Assembly (NCBI GenBank): GCA_018400255.1
Contig: JAGYMO010000303.1
Span: 1 to 7,137, forward strand
Length of the DNA stretch: 7,137 nt
Reading direction: 5' to 3'
Source: Deltaproteobacteria bacterium
GTDB lineage: Bacteria; Desulfobacterota; DSM-4660; Desulfatiglandales; B25-G16
Under the pieces are notes generated by a model, which saw nothing but the letters and a program-made list of their open reading frames with translations, searched no databases and was not told the DNA's origin. The position numbers and the translations under genes are program-made. Below, one piece after another: positions 1 through 5,718 of this stretch; position 1 is the first letter of the stretch, and each line of letters starts with the position of its first letter.

Positions 1-268
1 CAAGGTTTTTCAGGCCGCAGTAGGTGGCTACTGCATAATCTGGGTTTAACAATAGTATAGATTTTATAAAATAACAATAGGCCATTTTTTCGGTTTACCT
101 GAAAAAAGACAACCTTCATGGTCTCCATCATTTTGAAAAGCCCATTAGAACTGAACTTTTACCAGGGGCTTCTACACAAAGTCTTAATGGTTGGAATGAA
201 ATGAAAAAGATGAGACTTAAAAGAATAATTCGCCGACTTGATTACAATGTACTTGTTTATATCTTGAT
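1..268. other. Gene-poor window edge, possible CDS tail
   Basis: No gene can be called with confidence. Two plus-strand frames are open from the window edge, ending at TAA 47-49 and TAG 58-60; either could be the tail of a gene cut off by the window, but nothing in the few residues identifies one. A perfect 6-bp inverted repeat (GCAGTA 17-22, TACTGC 29-34) is not followed by a T run, so it is not a convincing terminator. A further plus-strand frame is open from 77, past the end of the neighbouring gene, to about 370. It has no recognisable domain, so it is treated as chance or as a decayed remnant. Confidence 0.4.
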
Positions 269-967
269 TCAGATCACTCCTATTTTTTGCGCCAGCGCCT
301 GTAAATCTGAAAGTTCCAGGTCTGGCTGGGCCTTTGCTTCGGGGGTTGCCCCCCAGCCTTTCTTATTGTGACGACGATTTACCCACACAGTACTTAAACC
401 GAGTGTCTTTGCAGGAACTATATCATGGTAGAGGCTTTGGGCAACATGCAAGACCTTATCCTGAGGCAACCCGATCCGTTCCATGGCAAGATGAAAGTTG
501 TTTAGGGAGGGCTTGTAGGACTTGGCTTGTTGAGCGGTTATGATCCAGTCAAACTGAACGGTCAAACGCTGTGCTGAAAAGGCAAAAAGGTCATCATCAA
601 TATTGGAGATTATAGCAAGCTTATATTTCTTCTTTAAGGCCTTCAAAGAAAGAACCGAATCAGGGAAGGCAGGCCAGTCTTTTACCGATTCAGGGAAATT
701 CTTCAGCTCAGCTTCAGTCGGTGAAAACCCGACCCTTGAGCAAAGTCCTTTTAAGACCATGCGCAACACATTCCGATATTTTTGATAGCGCCCTCTCTCT
801 GCTTCTGATTCCAATTCACCGTAAAGTTCGAGGGCCTTTTCGGCTGCCATGTCTATGCGGTGATTTTGAAATATGACCTCCAAGGCTCTCCAGATCCCTG
901 TTTCCCAATCAATTAAAGTGCCATAACAATCAAAAGTCATTACCTCGAATGAGTCGAAATTTACCAT
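269..967 (-). CDS. HAD-superfamily haloacid dehalogenase type II-like hydrolase
   Basis: A 232-residue cytosolic hydrolase of the HAD superfamily, close to the haloacid dehalogenase type II group, which hydrolyses C-halogen bonds (or related small substrates) through an aspartyl-ester intermediate. Motif I is FDCYGTLID at residues 12-20, with nucleophile D13. The residue two positions later is Tyr, not the Asp used as general acid by HAD phosphatases, which is typical of the dehalogenase-type branch. Motif II is S121-N122 (AIISNIDDD), motif III is K152 (SYKPS), and motif IV is HVAQSLYHD with D182; the helical cap lies between motifs I and II. The start chosen is the ATG at 967, because GGAGG lies 6 bases upstream; an in-frame ATG at 1030 would add 21 residues unlike the family. 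A very GC-rich mini-palindrome (about 340-353) lies inside the gene. The gene stands alone, so its true substrate cannot be inferred; dehalogenase activity is a family-level guess. Confidence 0.88.
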   Translation of the reverse strand: MVNFDSFEVMTFDCYGTLIDWETGIWRALEVIFQNHRIDMAAEKALELYGELESEAERGRYQKYRNVLRMVLKGLCSRVGFSPTEAELKNFPESVKDWPAFPDSVLSLKALKKKYKLAIISNIDDDLFAFSAQRLTVQFDWIITAQQAKSYKPSLNNFHLAMERIGLPQDKVLHVAQSLYHDIVPAKTLGLSTVWVNRRHNKKGWGATPEAKAQPDLELSDLQALAQKIGVI

Positions 968-973
968 GATGAT

Positions 974-978
974 CCTCC
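974..978 (-). promoter_or_regulatory. Strong Shine-Dalgarno that sets the HAD gene start
   Basis: GGAGG on the minus strand lies 6 bases before the ATG at 967. It decides against the longer open frame starting at 1030, whose extra N-terminal residues also do not resemble the family. Confidence 0.8.
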
Positions 979-1224
979 GGTATATAATTAAAAAAGATAA
1001 AGAGTGCTGCCAATAGATACAGGCCCTCATGCTACAATGATCTATCTATCCATATACGATAAACTATTCTAACGATTATTGATTTTCATTGTACTAAGCT
1101 AAGGATCAGGCACATAGCTTACTGCTGAATATCATAAATACTCGCATTTGAGAAGTCACATCTACTTTCTTTCATGCGTCTTTATCCTGATAACGTATCT
1201 CAGTCGATATTATGTCGGAAATCA

Positions 1225-1252
1225 GGGTTCAGGGGTCAGAGGTCAGAGATGA
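1225..1252. repeat. Degenerate heptamer tandem repeat (GGGGTCA-like)
   Basis: Four consecutive 7-base units can be read: GGGTTCA, GGGGTCA, GAGGTCA and GAGATGA, preceded by a partial TCA. The units share the pattern G-R-G-N-T-C-A with decay at both ends. The tract is noncoding and much more G-rich than its surroundings. It looks like a small intergenic simple-repeat element; the function is unknown. Confidence 0.6.
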
Positions 1253-1333
1253 TTGACGTGGTGCAGCGAAATCTATTTTACGGCCTGCCTAAAAAAGATT
1301 AACCTTCTCTCTTTGTATTATGTGTCACTTAGA

Positions 1334-1388
1334 GCAATTTGTTTTTTCCCATCTTCTCTCGATGGGCAAAAAATTAGTACGTAATTGC
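1334..1388. repeat. Long interrupted inverted repeat / stem-loop
   Basis: The inner stem is TTTTTTCCCATC (1342-1353) with GATGGG, one unpaired C, then AAAAAA (1361-1373) around a 7-base loop. An outer stem of GCAATT (1334-1339) pairs with AATTGC (1383-1388) across an asymmetric internal loop. That gives about 18 pairs in 55 bases. It is not a standard intrinsic terminator on either strand, because an A run follows the hairpin where a T run is needed. It may be a structured RNA, a cruciform or a repeat-family member. Confidence 0.55.
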
Positions 1389-1497
1389 AGATCCTCTATA
1401 AACTGATTCAAGATCCAGTGCTTGCTTTCCTTTTGACTTTTTCCACAATCCTATTGTATCTGTAATAGAAATATTTACTCATTACAGGCTAAATCAG

Positions 1498-1611
1498 AAA
1501 AAACCATTTTTTGCCTTTAAGGTGTAGGTAATAAGGTCTATTATATTGTATGGGCATAAAATTTTTTGGTGCATTCATTTTTCCTGCTTATCAGCGGAAA
1601 AATAGACCTTA
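1498..1611. promoter_or_regulatory. Nested inverted-repeat cluster before the small gene pair
   Basis: Three symmetric structures lie in 114 bases. A6-CCA-T6 spans 1498-1512. A perfect 11-bp inverted repeat has TAAGGTCTATT at 1532-1542 and its complement AATAGACCTTA at 1601-1611. Between them is a hairpin at 1577-1603. The right arm of the 11-bp repeat shares bases 1601-1603 with the hairpin, so the two pairings compete. The cluster ends 44 bases before the GTG start at 1656. It could be an operator, a leader RNA switch or a decayed repeat; which is not decidable here. Confidence 0.45.
1577..1603. repeat. Hairpin inside the leader cluster
   Basis: ATTTTTCC (1577-1584) pairs perfectly with GGAAAAAT (1596-1603). 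Inside, after one bulged T, GCT (1586-1588) pairs with AGC (1593-1595) around the loop TATC. This gives eleven base pairs. No T run follows on either strand, so a terminator role is unlikely. Confidence 0.55.
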
Positions 1612-1641
1612 ATACTTGAGAAACAATATATTCGACTAAAT

Positions 1642-1646
1642 AGGAG
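1642..1646 (+). promoter_or_regulatory. Shine-Dalgarno supporting a GTG start
   Basis: AGGAG lies 9 bases before GTG at 1656 and 18 bases before the in-frame ATG at 1665. The spacing favours the GTG as the real start of the first small gene. Confidence 0.65.
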
Positions 1647-1655
1647 TTTATCGTA

Positions 1656-1997
1656 GTGAATAATATGGATACTTGGGGAAACGATCCATCTGTTCAGTAT
1701 ATGCGTCAGGTTTTTTCCCGCATGGAGATAGTGCAGAAGAACCTTATCAAAAAATTAGGAATTTCTACCTTTGACCCGAGGTTAAGAACCATTAGGGAAA
1801 ATGCGAGGGTTCTCTTCGAGAAAATCTGGTACAATACAGACGTGCAGGATTTTAAGCTAAAAGATGATGATACATCAGCAAATGTTTATTCCTACTGCCT
1901 TGCATGGTCTCTGAATAATGCCGGCATCGAAGTACCGGAAAAATTTTTACCACATGATAAACGAATCAGTGATAGCATTAAGGAGATTTTACAATGA
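1656..1997 (+). CDS. Small hypothetical protein, first gene of an overlapping pair
   Basis: I do not recognise this 113-residue protein. It starts at GTG with AGGAG 9 bases upstream; the ATG three codons later is too far from that site. There is no signal peptide or membrane segment, so it is probably cytosolic. The sequence looks mainly helical, with amphipathic stretches at about residues 13-35 and 43-60 (ENARVLFEKIW), then an acidic KDDD turn at 69-72 and a hydrophobic SYCLAWSLNNAG stretch at 79-90 with the only cysteine (C81). Its stop overlaps the next gene's ATG (ATGA), which suggests translational coupling and a joint function or complex. The strong start signal, the overlap and the normal residue mix argue that it is a real gene. 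No function is assigned. Confidence 0.7.
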   Translation: MNNMDTWGNDPSVQYMRQVFSRMEIVQKNLIKKLGISTFDPRLRTIRENARVLFEKIWYNTDVQDFKLKDDDTSANVYSYCLAWSLNNAGIEVPEKFLPHDKRISDSIKEILQ

Positions 1998-2329
1998 TTC
2001 GGCTCAGGTTATTCGGGCGATGCAGAATCTATCACGACCCGGTAAGCCCTGTGCTAAAGGCACCGGCACAAATTGGATGGGATGCCTGGTTTAGAAGTAT
2101 AGACCTTGTAACACCGAGGAAATTAAAGGGCAGAGAATTGTTGTTCAGGACAAAAGACTGGTGGACAACAGACCCTTCAGAGATCTCAAAGGTTGTCGAA
2201 CAACATGGAAGACTTGTGGTGGGCGAAAAGGGTGAACTTCTGGTAGAATTTGAAGATCAAGAGGCAGTTAAGGCCCTTTCAACTGCATTGTTTGAGCGCT
2301 TTGGGGATCAGGTTTTTCTTGCGCCATAG
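1994..2329 (+). CDS. Small hypothetical protein, second gene of an overlapping pair
   Basis: A 111-residue protein I do not recognise. Its ATG overlaps the stop codon of the gene before it (ATGA), and AGGAG at 1981-1985 lies 8 bases upstream inside that gene, a typical coupled-operon arrangement. The N-terminus is basic and beta-like (MIRLRLFGRCRIYH), but without a hydrophobic core long enough for a signal peptide. It has four tryptophans (W29, W32, W56, W57), the last two in a KDWWTTDP segment, then alternating polar/hydrophobic residues (GRLVVGEKGELLVEFED, 72-88) resembling two strands, and a final helix. The protein looks compact, soluble and alpha/beta. Function is unknown; a role as partner of the preceding helical protein is an inference from the overlap only. 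Confidence 0.7.
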   Translation: MIRLRLFGRCRIYHDPVSPVLKAPAQIGWDAWFRSIDLVTPRKLKGRELLFRTKDWWTTDPSEISKVVEQHGRLVVGEKGELLVEFEDQEAVKALSTALFERFGDQVFLAP

Positions 2330-2346
2330 GAAATCAATTCAGAAGG

Positions 2347-2364
2347 TTCATGGCGTTCCATGAA
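2347..2364. repeat. Perfect 7-bp inverted repeat
   Basis: TTCATGG (2347-2353) and CCATGAA (2358-2364) flank a 4-base loop, 17 bases after the stop of the small gene pair. It lacks a proper T run (GTCCATTTCTC follows), so termination is possible but weak. It could equally be an operator for the damaged gene that follows. Confidence 0.45.
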
Positions 2365-2419
2365 GTCCATTTCTCAATTTGTATGATTGCCCTAAGCTGT
2401 CAAACTATAGAGGACAAAT

Positions 2420-2967
2420 ATGGACAAAACAGTCGTTTCTCTTTCACAATACAAAAAATCCCCGGACTCTTTGATAGAGACAATTTCTTTATGTAATGGC
2501 CTTGAAGACCTTAATGTAGAAGATCAAGTTTTTATAAAACCAAATTTAGTGGGTTATGGGACCATCTTCCCGATGCCGCTGTATGGAATTTTCACCACCA
2601 CGCGTTTGGTAGAAGATATGATCATCGCACTCAAGGACTATGGGCAAAAAGGATTATTGTTGGTGAAGGATCTGTATATATAAAGGGCTACAGGCATACA
2701 TACACAACTCATCAAATATTTAATATGTTAGGCTATCCTCTTCTGTCAAAACGCTATGGTGTCGAGCTTATTGATATCCATAGCAAATCCTTTAACGGTA
2801 TCTTTGTCAAAGGCTGCCCACCAACATTTGAGGATACTGTAAACGCGCTTGAAAAATGCGGAATATCTGTTGATATGGTTTCCTATGAAAAACTCCGAAA
2901 TTCCACTTTAAACAAATATAACCAGAGGGCAGAGTTTAATGACAAATTTTTTTATCTCAGAAAATAG
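2420..2967 (+). pseudogene. Broken DUF362-family gene (frameshift plus internal deletion)
   Basis: The first frame (from ATG 2420, with GAGG at 2410-2413) encodes a DUF362-type N-terminus: VFIKPNLVGYG, then a TTTRLVEDMI helix. It then runs into a stop at 2681-2683. One base is missing in the A run at 2646-2650: with six A instead of five the reading becomes GQKRIIVGEGSVYIKGYR, the expected family continuation, and stays open to the stop at 2965-2967. Around 2791-2808 the text jumps from the N-terminal domain end (VELIDIHSKSF) straight to what I recognise as the family's C-terminal end (VKGCPPTFEDTVNALEKCGI ... EF..KFF). The roughly 250 or more central residues of a usual 400-residue-plus protein appear to be lost in frame. 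Two independent lesions make a sequencing error alone unlikely. DUF362 proteins are a poorly characterised family; this copy should be inactive. Confidence 0.8.
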
Positions 2968-2976
2968 TAATAAATG

Positions 2977-3011
2977 AAAAAACCTAACTTTTACCATCTA
3001 ACAACATTAGG
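2977..3011 (-). terminator. Possible weak terminator after the racemase gene
   Basis: Read on the minus strand, CCTAA (3011-3007) can pair with TTAGG (2987-2983), followed directly by a run of six T (2982-2977). The stem is only 5 bp with a long loop, so the call is weak. It lies in the 83-base gap between two convergent genes, where a terminator is expected. Confidence 0.28.
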
Positions 3012-3050
3012 CCTTAATAATAGAAAATAAAGCACCGCCCGCTGCAACAA

Positions 3051-3743
3051 TCATGATAAGGCCATCTCCACGGCCTTTTGAGCGTGTATTGCTGTAGTGT
3101 CAAATAAGGGAATAGTTGTATGCTCCTGTTGAACAAGCATAACTATCTCTGTGCAGCCTTCTATAATTCCTTCTGCCCCTTGCTCTGACATTTTGTTCAT
3201 TATAGTTATAAACTTCTGGCGGGAGTCTTCCCGCACAATGCCTAAAACGAGTTCCTTGTAAATAACCTGATGAATGACCTCGCGATCCACCTCAGATGGA
3301 GTAATAACATGCAGCCCATGCTTATCATTTAGCCGGCCTGCATAAAAATCCTGCTCCATGGTGAATTTTGTACCCAGCAATCCTACAGTTCCTATCCCTT
3401 TGCCTTTTATCTCCTCCGCTGTTGCATCTGCAATATGAATCAGCGGAATGCTGATCGCTTCCTCAATCAGTGGGGCTACTTTGTGCATTGTATTGGTACA
3501 TATCAATAGAAAATCAGCCCCTGCAGCCTCAACCTGGCGAGCCGCCCTACTTAAAAGCTCACCGGACTCACTCCATTTATTTTTATGTTGCAGATCCTCA
3601 ATCTCCTGAAAATCTACGCTCACCATCACTATTTGCGCTGAATGCAAGCCCCCCAACCTGCGCTTTATTCCCTCGTTAATCCATCTGTAATATATAGAGC
3701 TGCTTTCCCAACTCATGCCGCCTAACAATCCAATGGTTTTCAT
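3051..3743 (-). CDS. Aspartate/glutamate racemase family protein
   Basis: A 230-residue cofactor-independent amino-acid racemase of the Asp/Glu racemase family (the RacX/YgeA-like group), interconverting L- and D-amino acids by two-base proton transfer with paired cysteines. The N-terminal phosphate/carboxylate-loop motif IGLLGGMSWESS is at residues 4-15. The first catalytic cysteine is C82 in CTNTMHK, the second is C197 in EGCTEI, and the GTVGLLGTKFTM segment at 118-129 opens the second half of the pseudo-symmetric fold. Length and both cysteines are as in active members, so it should work. GAGG lies 5 bases before the ATG. It starts 57 bases after the DtxR-like gene on the same strand, so co-transcription is likely. 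The exact substrate (Asp, Glu or a broader range) cannot be read from the sequence. Possible roles are peptidoglycan or D-amino-acid metabolism. Confidence 0.9.
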   Translation of the reverse strand: MKTIGLLGGMSWESSSIYYRWINEGIKRRLGGLHSAQIVMVSVDFQEIEDLQHKNKWSESGELLSRAARQVEAAGADFLLICTNTMHKVAPLIEEAISIPLIHIADATAEEIKGKGIGTVGLLGTKFTMEQDFYAGRLNDKHGLHVITPSEVDREVIHQVIYKELVLGIVREDSRQKFITIMNKMSEQGAEGIIEGCTEIVMLVQQEHTTIPLFDTTAIHAQKAVEMALS

Positions 3744-3800
3744 AAATACCTCACCTAAAATTTGACTTCCGTTATAAATCTAACGCCATAGTAAGCGGCA

Positions 3801-4337
3801 TCATTTCTCTCCTTTTTCCATCTCTTCAATTTTGCTATTATACTCTTCCACAAATTCTTTCATGTGCTCTATGCACTTTTCTTTTATTTGACCATGTCTC
3901 CGATATTCATCAAAATATTCCAGCCATGATGCCCCTCCCCTTGGACAGCTATTAATAAATTCCATGAAATCAACAAAGGCGCTGATTGTTGAAGGGCTAA
4001 CAGCATGCTCCATCCTGCATGCATCCTCGTCCGCCACTTCATAATCTATCTTTAATATATCTGTTAAAAAGCCTCGAAATATTCTATGTCTCCGATCTAT
4101 TTCACGTCCTACCTTCATCCCCTTTTCTGTAAGTTCAATGTATTCATATTTTTCATACCCAACGAGCTTCTTTTCGCTCAAGGATTTCAACATGCTGGTA
4201 ACAGTAGGCATCTTAACCCCGAGGCGTTTTGCAATATCCTTTACCCTTACCGACCTCTTTTCTCTTGAAAGGTTGTAAATTGCCTCAAGGTAATCTTCCA
4301 TAACCTGCGTTATAGTATGTTTTAATGCGCCATCCAT
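3801..4337 (-). CDS. DtxR/IdeR-family metal-dependent transcriptional regulator
   Basis: A metal-activated DNA-binding repressor of the DtxR/MntR family, 178 residues from the ATG at 4337. An upstream in-frame TTG at 4349 would add four residues; neither start has a good ribosome site (a GTGA-like site is too close to TTG and too far from ATG). The winged helix covers about residues 10-75 (MEDYLEAIYNL, then VKDIAKRLGV and TVTSMLKSL as the recognition region). The metal-binding and dimerisation domain follows. Ligands by family alignment are D15 and E18 in MEDYLE, H84 in RRHRIF, and C107, E110, H111 in ACRMEH. Cys at the fourth of these positions is as in iron-sensing DtxR/IdeR, whereas manganese-sensing MntR has Glu, so iron sensing is inferred. 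There is no C-terminal SH3/FeoA-like domain, making it the short form. No feo or transport gene is in the window, so its targets are unknown. Confidence 0.88.
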   Translation of the reverse strand: MDGALKHTITQVMEDYLEAIYNLSREKRSVRVKDIAKRLGVKMPTVTSMLKSLSEKKLVGYEKYEYIELTEKGMKVGREIDRRHRIFRGFLTDILKIDYEVADEDACRMEHAVSPSTISAFVDFMEFINSCPRGGASWLEYFDEYRRHGQIKEKCIEHMKEFVEEYNSKIEEMEKGEK

Positions 4338-4426
4338 AAATGTAGACAAATCACTTTGTTTGGTTTTATAAAGATTAATAGATGCAATCTTATATATTTA
4401 GTTTACTTCTTTATTTGATAGGATTC

Positions 4427-4457
4427 ATTAAAAAAATAAGCCATGTCCTTTTTAATT
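4427..4457 (-). terminator. AT-rich symmetric sequence, possible terminator of the dehydrogenase gene
   Basis: On the minus strand, ATTAAAAAG, a 7-base loop and then CTTATTTTTTTAAT form an AT-rich hairpin with one bulge and a long T run, about 40-70 bases after the dehydrogenase stop. The stem has very few G-C pairs, so termination efficiency is doubtful. If it works, the regulator and racemase would need their own promoter in the remaining bases before 4337. Confidence 0.3.
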
Positions 4458-4498
4458 ACTTTAAATTATAAAACAAGATAGCTTATGTACCATATCTT

Positions 4499-5650
4499 TT
4501 ATACGATGGCACTAGTTCCTAAAAGCTCGCGCCCAATCGTAAGTATATGCATCTCAGTTGTTCCTCCAAGTATAGTACTCATAGCAGCATCTCTGTAGTG
4601 ATGGGCAACAGGATAATCCTCCGTGCATCCATAGGCACCGTGAAGTCGTATTGCCTCGGCTGATGCCCTTAGAGCGAGCTCTGTAGAGAGCCACTTTGCC
4701 GATGAAAGTTCCTTTCCGTGTGGAAGGCCTTTACTTTTAAGCTCTGCCGCATAATAAACCTGCCACCTGATGGCAAAAACTTCAGCCTGTATTTTGGCTA
4801 TTGCTTTCTGCGCCAATTGAAAACTCGCTATAGGTCTCCCAAATTGATATCGCTCTTTGGTGTACTTAATACAGGCATCAAGGCAGGCCTGCGCCATGCC
4901 AATAGCACCAGCGGATATGAAAAGACGCGCCATATCAATGCCGGCGAGGGCATTCTGGAGACCCCTGCCCACTTTGCCAACCAGGTTTTCTTCCGGCACC
5001 CTACAGTCGACGAATGCAAGATTGGAAATATCACCGGCCCAGTCACCAATCATATCTGCTCTGCTGCTCGAGAACCCGGGTGTATCTCTGTCCACGGCAA
5101 TAAGCGCCATTCCCTTAGTGCCGAGACTTTTGTCCGTCTGCACCAAAACAAGCACGGTATCGGCTATGCCCCCCGCGCTTATAAAATTTTTTGCACCATT
5201 AATAACCCATTCGCGTCCATCAAGAGTAGCCTTAGATTCAACCGCCGAGGCATCACTTCCGGCATTTGGTTCAACAGCACCTGTCGCTATAATCATCTCA
5301 CCCCTGCACAGCGGTGGAAGATATTTCTGTTTCTGCTCCTCACTGCCTGCCTTCATTAATATAGTACCTGCCAGAACCCCATGCCCCAAAGAATTAAGGG
5401 TCTGTGTCCAGCTTGCCTGACTGAGCTGTTCCCATATAATAGCAGCCGATACATAATCAAGTCCAACCCCCCCGTATTCTTTTGGTAGATGCGCTCCGAG
5501 GAGTCCTAAATCGCCCATTTTTTTTATGATCTCAAAGTTTATCTTCCTTTCATGCTCATATTCCTGTAAGATTGGCGCCATCTCCTGCTCGGCAAATTTT
5601 CGCGCCATATCCCTTACCATCTTTTGCTCTTCGCTAAGTTCAAAATCCAT
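4499..5650 (-). CDS. Acyl-CoA dehydrogenase family protein lacking both canonical catalytic Glu
   Basis: A full-length (383 residues) soluble flavoenzyme of the acyl-CoA dehydrogenase family, which oxidises acyl-CoA thioesters and passes electrons to electron-transfer flavoprotein. The helical N-domain is at about 1-115 (starting FELSEEQKMVRDM). The FAD/substrate beta-domain has ATGAVEPNAGSD (122-133) and the NGAKNFISAGG segment (151-161). The C-terminal helical domain has YTKERYQFGRPIASFQLAQ (263-281) and the terminal GGTTEM...IGRELLG. The Glu of the usual Y-E-G-T motif is G362 here (ILGGT). The alternative Glu of isovaleryl-CoA-type enzymes is A241 (GIDMARLF). Known cyclic-diene-forming members (cyclohexenecarboxyl-CoA dehydrogenases) also lack the usual Glu but use an Asp near residue 91, where this protein has H90-G91. 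The substrate is therefore unclear. AGAGG lies 8 bases before the ATG. There is no ETF or other beta-oxidation gene in the window. Confidence 0.92.
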   Translation of the reverse strand: MDFELSEEQKMVRDMARKFAEQEMAPILQEYEHERKINFEIIKKMGDLGLLGAHLPKEYGGVGLDYVSAAIIWEQLSQASWTQTLNSLGHGVLAGTILMKAGSEEQKQKYLPPLCRGEMIIATGAVEPNAGSDASAVESKATLDGREWVINGAKNFISAGGIADTVLVLVQTDKSLGTKGMALIAVDRDTPGFSSSRADMIGDWAGDISNLAFVDCRVPEENLVGKVGRGLQNALAGIDMARLFISAGAIGMAQACLDACIKYTKERYQFGRPIASFQLAQKAIAKIQAEVFAIRWQVYYAAELKSKGLPHGKELSSAKWLSTELALRASAEAIRLHGAYGCTEDYPVAHHYRDAAMSTILGGTTEMHILTIGRELLGTSAIV

Positions 5651-5681
5651 CCGAAATACCTCTATGATTTAATAATGATGG

Positions 5682-5691
5682 TTTCGCGAAA
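5682..5691. repeat. 10-bp perfect palindrome upstream of the dehydrogenase gene
   Basis: TTTCGCGAAA is self-complementary and sits 31 bases upstream of the dehydrogenase ATG. That position suits an operator overlapping or just downstream of a promoter. One 10-bp palindrome in a 455-base AT-rich gap is only mildly unexpected, so a regulatory role is tentative. Confidence 0.35.
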
Positions 5692-5718
5692 AGTCATTTT
5701 ACTCGCTCATGATGCCCA

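Larger units (their letters stand above)
968..1655. other. 688-base intergenic region with several inverted repeats
   Basis: This stretch lies between the minus-strand HAD gene and the plus-strand small gene pair, so it should contain the promoters of both. I found no supportable protein gene, tRNA or insertion sequence. It does hold a degenerate heptamer tandem (1225-1252), a long stem-loop (1334-1388) and a nested inverted-repeat cluster (1498-1611), each listed separately. No sigma-70 promoter with both a good -35 and a good -10 at proper spacing stood out; the best for the pair (TTGGTG 1566-1571, TATCAG 1589-1594, 17-base spacer) is weak. Confidence 0.6.

Noticed and set aside
340..353. 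GGGGG-TTG-CCCCC palindrome as a terminator
   Set aside because: It lies inside the HAD coding sequence (residues about 204-208) with no T run on either strand.
334..785. Plus-strand frames at 334-543 and 603-785
   Set aside because: They lie antisense to the HAD gene, whose motifs fix the true strand.
98..1307. Similar A-rich strings ending AACCTTC on both sides of the HAD gene (98-117 and 1288-1307), as possible flanking direct repeats
   Set aside because: They need gaps to align and consist mostly of an A run, so the match is not significant; there are no inverted ends or transposase.
2645..2653. Programmed -1 frameshift in the DUF362 reading frame
   Set aside because: The in-frame codons CAA AAA do not form a standard slippery heptamer, no downstream stem is evident, and the product would still lack the central part of the protein; a pseudogene is simpler.
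3743..3762. TTAGGTGAG before the racemase, resembling half of a DtxR/IdeR box
   Set aside because: The other half-site is absent and the sequence overlaps the ribosome-binding site, so the likeness is best explained by the Shine-Dalgarno.
4718..5420. Long plus-strand frames (4718-5359 and 4857-5420) opposite the dehydrogenase gene
   Set aside because: They are antisense shadows of a clearly conserved gene and show no family resemblance themselves.
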